Source of the DNA: Myotis daubentonii | Taxonomy: Eukaryota > Chordata > Mammalia > Chiroptera > Vespertilionidae | DNA length: 64,000 bases | Direction of reading: 5' to 3' | Assembly (NCBI RefSeq): GCF_963259705.1 | Contig: NC_081844.1 | Location: 32,615,341-32,679,340, forward strand | In this document: piece by piece, positions 22,426 through 34,200 of the stretch | How the letters are laid out: every line of letters begins with the position of its first letter | How positions within the stretch are numbered: the first letter of the stretch is position 1 | Position numbers and translations under genes: made by a program | The notes under the pieces: generated by a model | What the model was told of the DNA's origin: nothing | The model's database searches: none | The model's input: the letters and a program-made list of their open reading frames with translations, nothing else

Positions 22426-23369
22426 TTCTAGAATTACTTGGCAGTGATTAGTCATCCCTTCCCAGCTGGTTTAAATCAGGCTTTGCAGTGTCCACCCTAA
22501 ACTTCGCTGGCAGCTCGCTCCTTGTTTTCTGTTGGTTTCAGAGGGTTTGGGGTCTTTTCGCCCAGGGAGGGGGGATGGGGACACTGGCACCCGGAGGAGT
22601 CCACACATCTCTGCTCTCGAATCTCGCCTGGCCTGGTGCGGGCTGGCTGGCCTTGGAGACATGCCTCCTGTATGTGTGAAGAAGGGGTTGGTGACAACAG
22701 AACATTTGTCTCAACACTGGCCAGCTGTGCACAGAGCCCACGTCTGTATAATGAGCATTACCGTGGGGGTGCACACTCTGGAGCACGTTAGCAAATCTGG
22801 CCCACTGCCTCTGCACAGCTGCTTGCTAAGGAAGAGCTTTATGTTTCTACATAGTTGGAAAATACCAAAAAGAGTGTTTCCTGATCTGTGAAAACAACAT
22901 GGAACTCGCTTTTCAGTGTCCACCAAAAGTTTTGGCCACAGTCACCCCGTTTGCTCACATGTTGTCTGTGATGTTTCCAGCCACAGCAGTTGTGACTAGT
23001 TGTGACAGAAGCTGAAAAGTCCCAAACATTTGCCACCGGACCTTTATGGCAGGTCTGCAGCCCCCACGATAGGCGATTTCCTTCAGATTTCTGAGCTAAC
23101 CATGAATAAGCTAACAGTATCCAAGACACGGGGAGCAGACTTCCCTCAACTCTGAATGCCAGGATGACACCACACCCACAATTAGCGGCACTGCAGCCAA
23201 AGCCCAGCTCAGCACCAGCCAGCACGGCTGTCGATCTGCCCGATACCTACAAGCAGGTGTCCAAGCAGAGCAGCCCGACCCCCAGCTCACCATGCGCCCA
23301 GTGGAGTGCCAGGCTCCACCAGCTCACTGCACCTCAGAAAAGGCCAAGGTCGAGTCCTATATATCAAAA

Positions 23370-24398
23370 GCTGTTTAATTATAAGATATGAATAGAAGCA
23401 AGGCCAAAACTGCAAACGAAAACTGTAGGAACTAACATCACCTTCAAATCCCATGACAGTTGTCTAATTTCCAAAACAAAAAAGATTCCCATCTTTGACA
23501 CCCATGTACAAAATGGCTTAGATTAAGGCGCAGGCCGGGGTCAGACAGGGTCCGCGTGGGTCCTTTGCCCCGGCCGCCTCATGGCTACATCCAGGTCCCG
23601 GCCCCAAGGAGTTCCCGTGGGGCCTGAGGTCCAGCTGCTCTCCCTCCCCGGAGAAACAGGGAAACGGGTGGAAGACATCTTGTTTTCTGAGGAATAAAAC
23701 TTCTCCCTTGAGAAGTGTGGCTAACAAAGACGGTGTGCGAGTCTGTCTGGCGCTGGTATCTTTGGAGTGGATCATGGTTTGGTCCGTTCCCATGGTCTAC
23801 AAGGGCAGGACCGGGACCCCGTGGCTGGAAGGTCTGTGCCCTCGCGCCACTCCGATGGAAAATCTTCTGAACATGAGTCTGGAGGTTGCGTGGACGGACA
23901 GGGAGGAGCAAGGCCCCAGGGCCGCAGACAGTCCTGGTGGCCGGCAGCCCCAAGGCACCTGTCGTTCCGAGTGGTGGTGACACATGCAACATGATGGTGG
24001 ACGGAGGGTGCCGGGAATGGGGCCACTGGGCCAGCTCCACCACGGCATGCCGTGAGGTTCAGAGGTAGAAAACAAAATGTCACTTCCAGAACATTCCCCC
24101 ACGTTCCAGAAGCTCCTCGCAGATGCTCGCCCTGCTCGTGCTGCAGCTGGAGGCCAGGGAGTCGTGTGCTGGGATGCAGTCAAGAACGTGCAGATGCCCG
24201 TGATGTGGAGAGGGAAGCCCCAGTCCCCCTGTGCTGAGGCAGCGGAGCCAACACAAAGGACAGAGCCGGCCGTTGAGGGCTCCGGGGTACCGGGCCCGTG
24301 GACCCCAAGGACCTGGCCACCCGGCCTGGTGCCCGTCCTGCCTTCAGGAAGGGCAGTCCAAGAGGTGACACCACTGGCATTTCGGAAAGTCGTGGCTG
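23370..24398 (-). other. Region downstream of SPPL2B, possible extended 3' UTR
   Basis: Minus-strand sequence downstream of the proximal poly-A signal. An ATTAAA variant lies at about 23379-23374 and could end a longer SPPL2B transcript. No coding potential is supported. Confidence 0.3.
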
Positions 24399-24404
24399 TT
24401 TATT
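24399..24404 (-). terminator. SPPL2B: SPPL2B poly-A signal AATAAA
   Basis: AATAAA on the minus strand, 111 bases beyond the predicted stop codon. This is the nearest canonical signal and supports 24515-25234 being the terminal coding exon. Confidence 0.65.
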
Positions 24405-24514
24405 AAGACACGGAGGGGTTGGACGGAGCACAGGCTGCAGACACTCCCAGGCTGACGAAGGAACCAGGCCCAGGCTCAGACCAAGAGCCCCTGTCCATGT
24501 TTTGCTGGCAGCTC

Positions 24515-25234
24515 TTACCCGGCTCCCCAGCCTGTCCAGAGGCGGACCCAGACCCCATGCCAGCTGGGCTGAGGGCCTGAGCCCACACCTCCAGGCCTGG
24601 CTTTCGGCATGTGGACCAGCTGCGCTGCGGGAGGAACGCCATGGCCTTCGGGGCAGACCCTCCCCTCCGGCCCAGGACGGAGCATCTCCACGGGAGCCTG
24701 AAGGAAGCAGCAGCATGGTGTAAGCACCAAATGTGGCAGATGTGCAGCCATCAGTGGGCAGAGGTGACGCTTCCTGCCCTTCTGAGGTTCCACCGAGTCT
24801 CCATCTGGGAAGATACGGGCCTGGGATCGCGGGACGGGGACCTCGGCGGTCCCAGGGGTTGCGGCAGCCACATGAGCTGGGAGCAGGGCCGGGGGTTCAG
24901 GCGTGGCTGGGCTTGAGATGTGAGCATTGGCCAGACCAGAGCACCAAGTTGGGGAATGGCAGGTCCAGTCTTGGAGGGACGACAAGGGACTCAGGCTGCG
25001 CTGTCCTCCTAGGCCTGGAGGTTCAGGGGTGTGGCTGGCAGGACTCACGGGTTCCTGGGTGGACACACCGGCCACATCCTTGGGAGCAGCCGGTTCTGGA
25101 GGCTGCTCTTCGGGCAGTGTGGGCTTGACCTGTGCTTCTCCTGGAGGCTGCTGGGAAAACACAACCTCGGAGTCTTTCAGAGGCTGTGGGCCTTCGGCTG
25201 AGGCTGGCACCCAAGGAGGCTGAGGTAGATCCTT
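24515..25234 (-). CDS. SPPL2B: SPPL2B exon 15, cytosolic tail and stop
   Basis: Acceptor ctcttccag, then KDLPQPPWVPASAEGPQPLK, which aligns with the start of the human tail (KVLPPSPWAPAPADGPQPPK). The frame stays open for 239 codons. The first 80 or so residues are proline-rich and human-like in character; the rest does not resemble anything I recognise. A further acceptor-like ttccttcag lies inside, so a spliced, shorter tail is possible. Confidence 0.7.
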   Translation of the reverse strand, partial: KDLPQPPWVPASAEGPQPLKDSEVVFSQQPPGEAQVKPTLPEEQPPEPAAPKDVAGVSTQEPVSPASHTPEPPGLGGQRSLSPLSSLQDWTCHSPTWCSGLANAHISSPATPEPPALLPAHVAAATPGTAEVPVPRSQARIFPDGDSVEPQKGRKRHLCPLMAAHLPHLVLTPCCCFLQAPVEMLRPGPEGRVCPEGHGVPPAAQLVHMPKARPGGVGSGPQPSWHGVWVRLWTGWGAG

Positions 25235-28200
25235 CTGGAAGAGGAGAGAGCCCGTGGTAAGGTGTGGGCGAGGCCAGTGGAGCCTCAGGGGAGGAGAGGC
25301 AGGAGTCACTGTGCCCAGAGGGTCAGGCTCTAGGCGGGGGGTGGGGAACCTTTGTTCTGCCAGGGGCCATACAAAATTATCCACTTAAAAATTAGCCTGC
25401 TGTATTTGGTCAAGTATTTAATTAACACCCCTAATGCCGTGGCAGGGCCAGACGAATGATGTCACAGCCCTGATACGGCCCGTGGACCAGGAGATCCCCA
25501 CTCCCTACTCTGGGCCCAATCCCAGCGGCCAGCATGCAGGCCACAGGGAGGGGACCTGGCGCAGAAACCTGACCCTGACATCACTGGCTCATGCCCCTGC
25601 GCCTGACCTGCTGGCGCCAGCCCACCAGTTCTGTGGCAAAGCCAATGCCCATCGGGACTGAGACCCGTTGAGGACTGTGGGCACTGACCCGGGAGGCTTC
25701 CCCAAGGGCCTGGGAAAGGGTCTGGCTACAGGTGGGGTTAATGAATGTCAGACCTGGAGCCCTGCTCCTTTCCAAGGTAATACCACACTCAACGGCACTG
25801 CTGAGTGGGGCGTGTCACACCCGCGGGGAAGCCCCACGGACACCCCTCCTTTGTGTGCTGGGCTGACCTACAGGTGAGGAAGGCTGGGCTGGCCCACACT
25901 CTCCCTGCTGTTACTCCCTCATGGCTGGGCCTGAGGTGTCAGGTCCCTGCAGAGCCCAGAGCCTGAGCTGTGACAGCTCTTGCCCTGGCAGAGGGGCTCC
26001 AGTGCACCCCCAGCCTAACACGGCCTTCTCCATGGTGAAAGCCGTTGAAAGCCATACCCAGGCAAGTGGGACCAGCACCTTCCTCAGGTCACACCTCGCA
26101 TGGCAGCCACATTGCCCCCTCCACGGGGATGGCTGAGCCACCAGAGCAACATGGACACAACACCCAAACCAAAATCTCTGGAAATGGGGAGACACCAACA
26201 CAGGATGGGGGCTGCAGGGTTTAGTTGTAAAACTAGAGGCTTTACTCAACTTTAATTCTAGTTAGGGCTTATGGGTTATTATTTCTCGCAGACAGTCATA
26301 GCAAACTGGTATTCACCGCAAAGCCACTGCCCGTCCAGAACATGCCCAGCTCCCCGCGCCACAGGGCCAGGGCGCCACTGGTGATCAGCGTGCAGGGCAC
26401 CAGGTAGAGGAGGGCCGGCTGGCCACGCTGCATGAGGGCCAGGGCCATGAATGTCACCAGGAGGCCGATGCCATAGGCTGGAGGGACAGAGACAAGCAGT
26501 GTGTTACCTGGGCCAGCAGTCCCCAAGGCCACACCCTCCCTCGAAGGAATGCTGGGAGCACGGGGTACCAGACATGACACAGGGACAAGCCAATGAGACT
26601 CGGGTACTTCCAGAATTTAATGGAAACTCTGGCATCTTCCAGGACATATGGCCCCCCTAGTCCTCAGGGGACAGGCAAGATATGAGTCAGGTTTCAATGA
26701 GAAGACAGGAGGAGCGGAGAGGCTGGAGAGAGGACAGGGCACTGGGGAGAGAAGGGGACATTAGGAGAGGAGGGGACACTGGGCAGAGGAGGGGACATTA
26801 GGAGAGGAGGGGACACTGGGGAGAGGAGGGGACACTGGGCAGAGGAGGGGACACTGGGCAGAGGAGGGGACATTAGGAGAGGAGGGGACACTGGGCAGAG
26901 GAGGGGACATTAGGGAGAGGAGGGGACACTGGGGAGAGGAGGGGACATTAGGAGAGGAGGGGACACTGGGGAGAGGAGGGGACACTGGGCAGAGGAGGGG
27001 ACATTAGGAGAGGAGGGGACACTGGGGAGAGGAGGGGACATTAGGGAGAGGAGGGGACACTGGGGAGATGAGGGGACATTAGGGAGAGGAGGGGACACTG
27101 GGGAGAGGAGGGGACATTAGGGAGAGGAGGGGACACTGGGGAGAGGAGGGGACATTAGGGAGAGGAGGGGACACTGGGCAGAGGAGGGGACACTGGGCAG
27201 AGGAGGGGACATTAGGGAGAGGAGGGGACACTGGGCAGAGGAGGGGACACTGGGCAGAGGAGGGGACATTAGGAGAGGAGGGGACATTAGGGAGAGGAGA
27301 GGACATTAGGGAGAGGAGGGGACATTAGGGAGAGGAGGGGACATTAGGGAGAGGAGAGGACATTAGGGAGAGGAGGGGACATTAGGGAGAGGAGGGGACA
27401 TTAGGGAGAGGAGGGGACACTGGGCAGAGGAGGGGACATTAGGGAGAGGAGGGGACATTAGGGAGAGGAGGGGACATTAGGGAGAGGAGGGGACATTAGG
27501 AGAGGAGGGGACACTGGGGAGAGGAGGGGACATTAGGGAGAGGAGGGGACATTAGGAGAGGAGGGGACATTAGGGTGAGGAGGGGACATTAGGGAGAGGA
27601 GGGGACATTAGGGAGAGGAGGGGACACTGGGCAGAGGAGGGGACATTAGGGAGAGGAGGGGACATTAGGGAGAGGAGGGGACATTAGGAGAGGAGGGGAC
27701 ACTGGGGAGAGGAGGGGACATTAGGGAGAGGAGGGGACATTAGGAGAGGAGAGGACATTAGGGAGAGGAGGGGACATTAGGGAGAGGAGGGGACATTAGG
27801 GCGAGGAGGGGACATTAGGGAGAGGAGGGGACATTAGGGAGAGGAGGGGACATTAGGAGAGGAGGGGACATTAGGGAGAGGAGGGGACACTGGGGAGAGG
27901 AGGGGACACTGGGCAGAGGAGGGGACATTAGGGAGAGGAGGGGACATTAGGAGAGGAGGGGACATTAGGGAGAGGAGGGGACACTGGGCAGAGGAGGGGA
28001 CACTGGGCAGAGGAGGGGACATTAGGAGAGGAGGGGACATTAGGGAGAGGAGGGGACATTAGGGAGAGGAGGGGACACTGGGCAGAGGAGGGGACATTAG
28101 GAGAGGAGGGGACATTAGGGAGAGGAGGGGACATTAGGGAGAGGAGGGGACATTAGGGAGAGGAGGGGACACTGGGCAGAGGAGGGGACATTAGGGAGAG

Positions 28201-31200
28201 GAGGGGACATTAGGGAGAGGAGGGGACATTAGGGCAGAGGAGGGGACATTAGGAGAGGAGGGGACACTGGGCAGAGTAGGGGACACTGGGCAGAGGAAGG
28301 GACACTGGGCACAGAGGGCGGCTGGAGGTGAAGAAGTCACCGGCTTTCTGACCGGCAGCTGGCAGCTGTGGGAAGGGTCTGGAACCACAGAAGCAGCTGA
28401 AGTTGTGAGTGTGCCCAAATACCTCATTTTTATAAGCTTTTAGTTAGAAATATAATTCTGAATTACAATAATGTACGCGCAGAATTAGGAGATCAAATCT
28501 TTGATAACATAATTGTGACCCCGGAAAAGAACCATCTGTTCCCAGGAGCCTCTTGGTGAAGCAGGAGGGTGAAGGGGGTGACGTGCAATTCGCTCTCACA
28601 GCTCAGAATAAACCTGCAATACACGTGCGTGAGTGTAGCTATCTGGCCAGGTATGCACACACATGCAGAGAGAATGAAGTGAGGCAACTGTAATGAATCA
28701 ACCGCTGGGCACTGGGCGAGCGGGGGTGTGGCGTCTCCTGGACTAATCGTACAACAGTGATCTTGGAGTTATTTCAAAGGGCCAAGTTACAAGAAAATCA
28801 GCCTTTAACTGGAAGCTTCCTCCAGAGCCCAGAGCCCGTGCCCAGCACCCACCTGGGCCTGTCCCGACCCTCAGCCCGCATTTCCCAGTGGTGTGCTCGC
28901 CTAGGGAGGGGTCCTGTGCAACCAGGGCGGTGCCCATGGGTCCTAACAGTGACTTCACAGGCGGACGGTGGGAGGATGCATTTGTCTGGCAGCTATGTAA
29001 GATCTGAGGGCTCCAATGGTGGGAACTACGGGGCCCTTCTGGCACACGGTTCAGACAGGGAAGCCCCTGCCACTGTGTCTTTACAGAACTGTTTCGAGGA
29101 CTATAACGTGGAGAAATGTTCAGATACAATGAGCAACCGCAGGCACCAGGGTTGTGATCCTTGCAGGATCACACTGTAACAACCCCAAAATGGGCCTGAA
29201 GGCCAGCCTGTGCCCTCTTGGTGCTATAGTGACACCTCCAAGGTCTCTCCACTGGTGTAGAAGCTGCCAGGCCTATGCACTCTGCTCTCTGCCCATGACA
29301 AGGGGCAGGGGGCAGGGGACAAGGGAACACATCCCACCAGCTGGCTCTCCTGCAGAAGCAGGCAGGTGTGGACAGAGCACGTGCATGACGCACTTCTCTT
29401 CCTTGAGAGCTGACAGGGTGGGGACAAAAAGGGTTTTTTTTAAATCCTTACCAGAGAATATTTTCCCATTGATTTTGAGAGTGGAAAGGAGGGGAGAAGG
29501 GGAGAGAGAGAGAGAGGAGAGGGATCGATGTGAGAGACACATCGATTGGTTGCTTCCTGCACACACCCCAGCCTAGTCAGGGTTGGGGATCGAACCTGCA
29601 AACCAGGTATGTACCGACTGGAATCGAACCCGAGACCCTCCAGTCCACAGGCTGATACTCTAACTGCTGAGCACACCGGCCAGGGCTAGCTGGGAAATTT
29701 TTTAAAGCAATCAGGGCTCAACAGAAAATGAGAAAATATCACCTTTGTGTCATTGGCTTTGGTAATAAAAGAAACGAAAGAAAGAAAAAGAAAGGAAGGA
29801 AGGGAGGGAGGGAGAGAGAGAGAGAAAAAAAGAAAGGGAAACAAAGAGAAGGGAGGGAGGGAGGGAAAGAGGGAAAGAGGGAAGGAGGGACGGAGGGACG
29901 GACCACCGGAAGACAAGGAAGAAAAAGAGGAAGACAAAAAGGAGAAAAGAGAAAAGAAAAACAACTGCAACAATCACAGAAAAGTGAGGAAAGGGACTGT
30001 GCCGTGAGCAGAGGCTGCGCCGCCCCCTCCCACCAGCTCCGTGAGCCGCTGAGGAAGATGGCGGTCCGAGGCCCACGGCCTGGCCCTCCTGAGCGGTGCT
30101 TACCGATGGTGCAGGCCACGAAGTAGACCCTGGACGACTGCACCTGGATGTCGAACCTGTGGCAGTACGCCACGAGCAGCCCTGGGGGAGGAAGAGAGCA
30201 TGGCCAGTCCTCACCGAGCCGGGGAGCCAGTGCCCCGTGGGAGGGCCGGGCACTGTGCATGGTCTCATCTAACAGCCATTATTGCTGTTTCACAGGTGGC
30301 CACACTGGCAGCTCAGAATGGAGCTGTAACCCAAAACCCTGGGCCAGTGCACATCCCACAGCACGGAGGGGCAGGGAGGTCCTGCCTGGTGGACTTGGGG
30401 CACAGTGGGCTGCCAAGGCCATACTCTGTCCTGGGTAGCCAGCCCCAGGCAGGCACGTCTGTGTAGCCATGACCCACAGAACAGAGCTGTCCCCCGGGGC
30501 CAACGTGGGGCTACCTTGACCATGCACCACCTACCAGCCCCCAACCCAACACGACCAGGACACCTGGGTGCCCTCAGGGCTGAGGGGTGACCCACCCATG
30601 TGCCCAGCCCCTGTACCTGGGACCAGGATGTCCCCAAAACCCAGGAGGGAGAAGGGCCGGTCGCACAGGGCCAGTGGCGAGGCGTTCAGCCTGGGCACCT
30701 TCAGGACCATGGGCAGCTGTGGGAAGAGGAGGCAGCACCTGCAGATGAGCCCAAGACGACAGCTCCCCTCCAGCCACCAGGGTCCGAACGTACCTTCTCA
30801 CGTGTAGCCGAGTCTGCAGGCCCGGTCGCTACTTCCACCATGATACTGTTCCCACTCTAGCACAGGAGAGCCGCATCAGCGTGGGGCAGGGGTGCGGAGA
30901 GTGTGGGAGGGGCAGGGCAGGGGCAGGGGCTCCCACCTTGGTCAGGAAGGGCGTGATGAACACGAAGAAGATGTCATAGATGAACAGCACCATCAGCAGC
31001 AGTGTGCAGGCCTGGGGAGAGGCGTCCTGAGGGCCAGCCCAGGACCCCCCGGCACACGGACCCCCAGGCACACGGACCCCCCGGCACACGGACCCCCCGG
31101 CACAGACACAGAGACATCCCCACACCCTCGATTCCCCTCACAAGGCTCAGGCTATTCCCACTGGGATGAAGCCTTTTCGAGCGTCTGAACAACACCTGCC

Positions 31201-34200
31201 CCAGGCCTTGGGCCACAGGAGACGAGGGAGTGTCCAGAGCGACGGAGTGGAGGGCTGGGCAGGGCGTAAGGCACTCTGGGTTTCCCAGTCGGGGGACAGG
31301 TGGCCGAGGTGAGCCGGTGGGAGACATACGCTCCATGATGGGTCAGCTCTGGGTCTAGAGAGGTGATGCCCTTCATCCTCCATCCCCACGCATTTCTAAG
31401 TTTTTCCACCAGGTCTTACAGACAATAATCTCGGGCCCCCGGCTCAGAGGAGGCCAGCACAGAGCTGGGTGGCGGGCAGGTCTGGCCGTTCCAGGCATGG
31501 GGCTGACACAGGAAAGGCCCTCAGGACTCGGCTCCCCAGGGGCCCCACCTCCGGGCCCTCACCTTGAAAGTGGGGAGGCGGATGGTTTTGAGCATGTAGA
31601 GACAGAAGGCGATTCCCAGCGCATCCTGGAGGACCCAGGCCCACCTGCAGGGCAGAGCAGCAGCATCTGCTGGGACAGGTTCTATCAACAGCCACCAGCT
31701 GTCCGGCCCCTCCCTCCTCAGACACCTTACCCACACCAAGCGTCTGAAGCACCCCGCACTGGGCCTGACCGCGCCATGTTTCCAGGCTCAGCCACTGTCT
31801 GAGGCAGCAGTGCAGGTTCCAAAACCCGGGGGACAGACCCCACTTCGTTGGAACAGGCGGGGCAGTGATGGATGACAGGGCAGGGGGTAAATGAACCCTC
31901 CACCTGACACCAAGAGGCCAGAGACAGACAGACATGGCCGGGCCTCTGTCTCTACGGTGGTGGCTCTCATACCCAGATCACAGGAGTGAGAAACGCGCCC
32001 GGACAGGTGACATCCTCTTTCAGCCCCGTGGGAAATCAGGGCTCAGACCCACGGGCAGGCTCTGAGGGTGAGCATCTGGAACCCCCCGGAACGGTCCCAC
32101 AGGAACAAGCAGCAGAGGCAAGACCATCTCAAACATCTGCATTAACCCAACACCATCGGGCGCTGCCACCCCACAGCCACACTCCCGACCTGCAGATCAA
32201 ACCTGTGCTGTGAGGGCCTCACCTGGAGGCTCCAAGACAGAACTAGCGTGACAGAGGGGCCAGCGGGGACAGGGGGCATTCACCCTGTGCAGCCCCACCG
32301 GCCAAGGCCTGGGGGTGGTACAGCCCCAACCTCGCCAGCCCTTCCTGGGCTGTCCTCCTCTTCCTGTCTCGCCCTGCACCTTGGCCAGGGCTCTGCCTGC
32401 CCACCTCACTCATCAGATGCTTCAGACAAGGGATCGAACGTCTCCCCGCCAGGGCAGGTTGAAGAACAAGGAAAGTTCGAAGGTGGTGGGTGGGCACCTG
32501 TTGGCTGCCTGCACCCAGAGGTACAGGAACCATGGCCCGTTCTAATTTTATACAACAGAGAAGCGTCTTGGCTTAGATTTAACTGTGAGAATCCGGGTTC
32601 TCTTTGTGTACAAAGGACTCAAAATATTTTCCCATTTTCCTTCTGCCACTTAAATCTGTTATGGCTCCAAAAGGAGGTGCCGCCAAGAACATTTAACTGC
32701 CTTGGGAAAGGCTCATTGAGAGCGCCAGATGGTGTCAGCGATAGCAGGAGGGGGTTGGGCGGGAACAGGCCTGCTCTGTCCTCCTAGCGCAGCCCGGGCT
32801 CCAGGCCACAGGACAGGCGCACTGCCCTGCAGGGGAGGCCGAGCTTAGGGTAGCAGGTGCTCGGAGAAGCAAGCCAGCCCCCCTGAACCATCCGTGAGGG
32901 TGCTGGCTGAGCACACCCCTTGGGCACCACCTCGGGAGCAGCGGGGACAAGTGGCGCCAGGGACAGCGTCCCCTCCCGCCGCCCAGGGCTCCATGGAGGC
33001 CGTCCTGGACAACACAGCTTGGGGTGCCCAGGCCAAGAGGGTTTGCAGCATCTCATATCCAGATCCAATCACTGTGCAGGTGGCACCCAGACAATCAAAT
33101 GAAACCAGACGCAGGAGGCAAGCAGGGCAGCCACGGCTGGGCAGCCGTCAGCGGAGCCCAGTCAACACCTGGACGCCATTCGGCCACTGCTTCCAGGGGA
33201 CTGAAAGGAGGGCTTGTGATAACCACGGAGGTGAACTGGCTCCAGGTGCCCCCAAACGGCCCCGGGAGGTACAGGAAGACTGCAGTCCAGCACTCAGAGC
33301 ATCTGAGGACAGCCCTCAAGAGGGAGGGGCCCCCCAATGGCTGGTGGCCTCCTAGGCCCTAGGACCTAGGGGGCCGTACTCACTGGTCCTCATTCCGGAA
33401 GATTGCCCACACCACACTGACACCCACGCAGAACAATGCCAGGAGCAGCACGCGGACCTGAGGGCACTTGTGGAAGTAGGGCAGGCTGCTGTTGCAGACC
33501 CTGACGGGTAGGGGAGAAGGGGGCAGTTGTCATGGGCAGCATGCCCCTCACCCCCGTAGACCTCTGACTCTTCCACCCTTGTTCCCACCCAGCACCCAGG
33601 CGGGTCATCTCAACTCCTACCCACAGCCCTCAGCCCCCTCAAGTCCAACTCCAACAAGCCCGCTGCCCAGGCCTCCTGCTGTCCTCCAGGCTCTGCTCTC
33701 AAAGGGGCCACTCACCACCCTGCCCACCCGGCCTGCCCTCCTCCACTTCCCGTTCTCTGTTAAACCCGCCCACAGTCCCCCTGAGGTTCCCAAGAGCAGA
33801 GGAAGAGTCAGGTGGGGACAGGCACTTGGGGTGAGCAAACCTGGGCCAGTTTCCAAGCCAGCCTGCCCACAAGAGCCCACAGGAGCGCAGGAGAGCCCGT
33901 GGGAGCCCTCAGCTCAGTGCCGTGTCTCCCGGCCTGTCCCCACCTCTCACCCTTAAAAGGTCTCGTCCCCCTTGTCTACATCCTTGAGTAGCTGCCCATC
34001 TTCCCTATAAGAGCCAGATTGGGCCTCTGGTAGCAGGGAGCCTCCAGGCCTGAACCACCAGTGCATCCAGCCAGGTGGCCCAGCCTTGCCCTGCCCTGCC
34101 GGGCATCCCTACCCAGTACCCACATGCACCCACATCATCCCACTCGGCCCCTGCGTCCCCACTGGGCCTATCTGCCCTGGAATGGAAGGTGGGGAGAGGG

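Larger units (their letters stand above)
3717..24398. other. Intergenic region between TMPRSS9 and SPPL2B
   Basis: About 20.7 kb without a convincing coding exon. Repeats are listed separately. Segments that look unique and in which I recognise no gene: 5160-6430, 9260-9850, 10070-11090, 13340-14200, 15500-16250, 17110-17560, 18270-19000, 20310-20640, 20920-22200 and 22440-23370. Non-coding 5' exons of TMPRSS9 could hide here. Confidence 0.7.
26478..30103 (-). other. SPPL2B: SPPL2B intron 13
   Basis: 3.6-kb phase-1 intron holding the 1.6-kb minisatellite, a SINE and a purine tract. The unique stretch 28320-29440 has no recognisable feature. Confidence 0.9.

Noticed and set aside
26296..26316. 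SPPL2B isoform ending in intron 14
   Set aside because: Reading past exon 14 gives only a few codons before a stop; a consensus donor and a good exon 15 favour splicing.
26697..28313. CRISPR-like array
   Set aside because: Units abut with no unique spacers, and the genome is mammalian.
26694..28427. Pro/Ser/Leu-rich open frames on the minus strand
   Set aside because: They are produced by an 18-19 bp tandem repeat without stops and lie in SPPL2B intron 13; no start context or splice support.
29686..30268. Ser/Pro/Leu/Phe-rich minus-strand frames beside SPPL2B exon 13
   Set aside because: They are the complement of the purine tract; only 30181-30104 is exon, and its donor precedes the tract.
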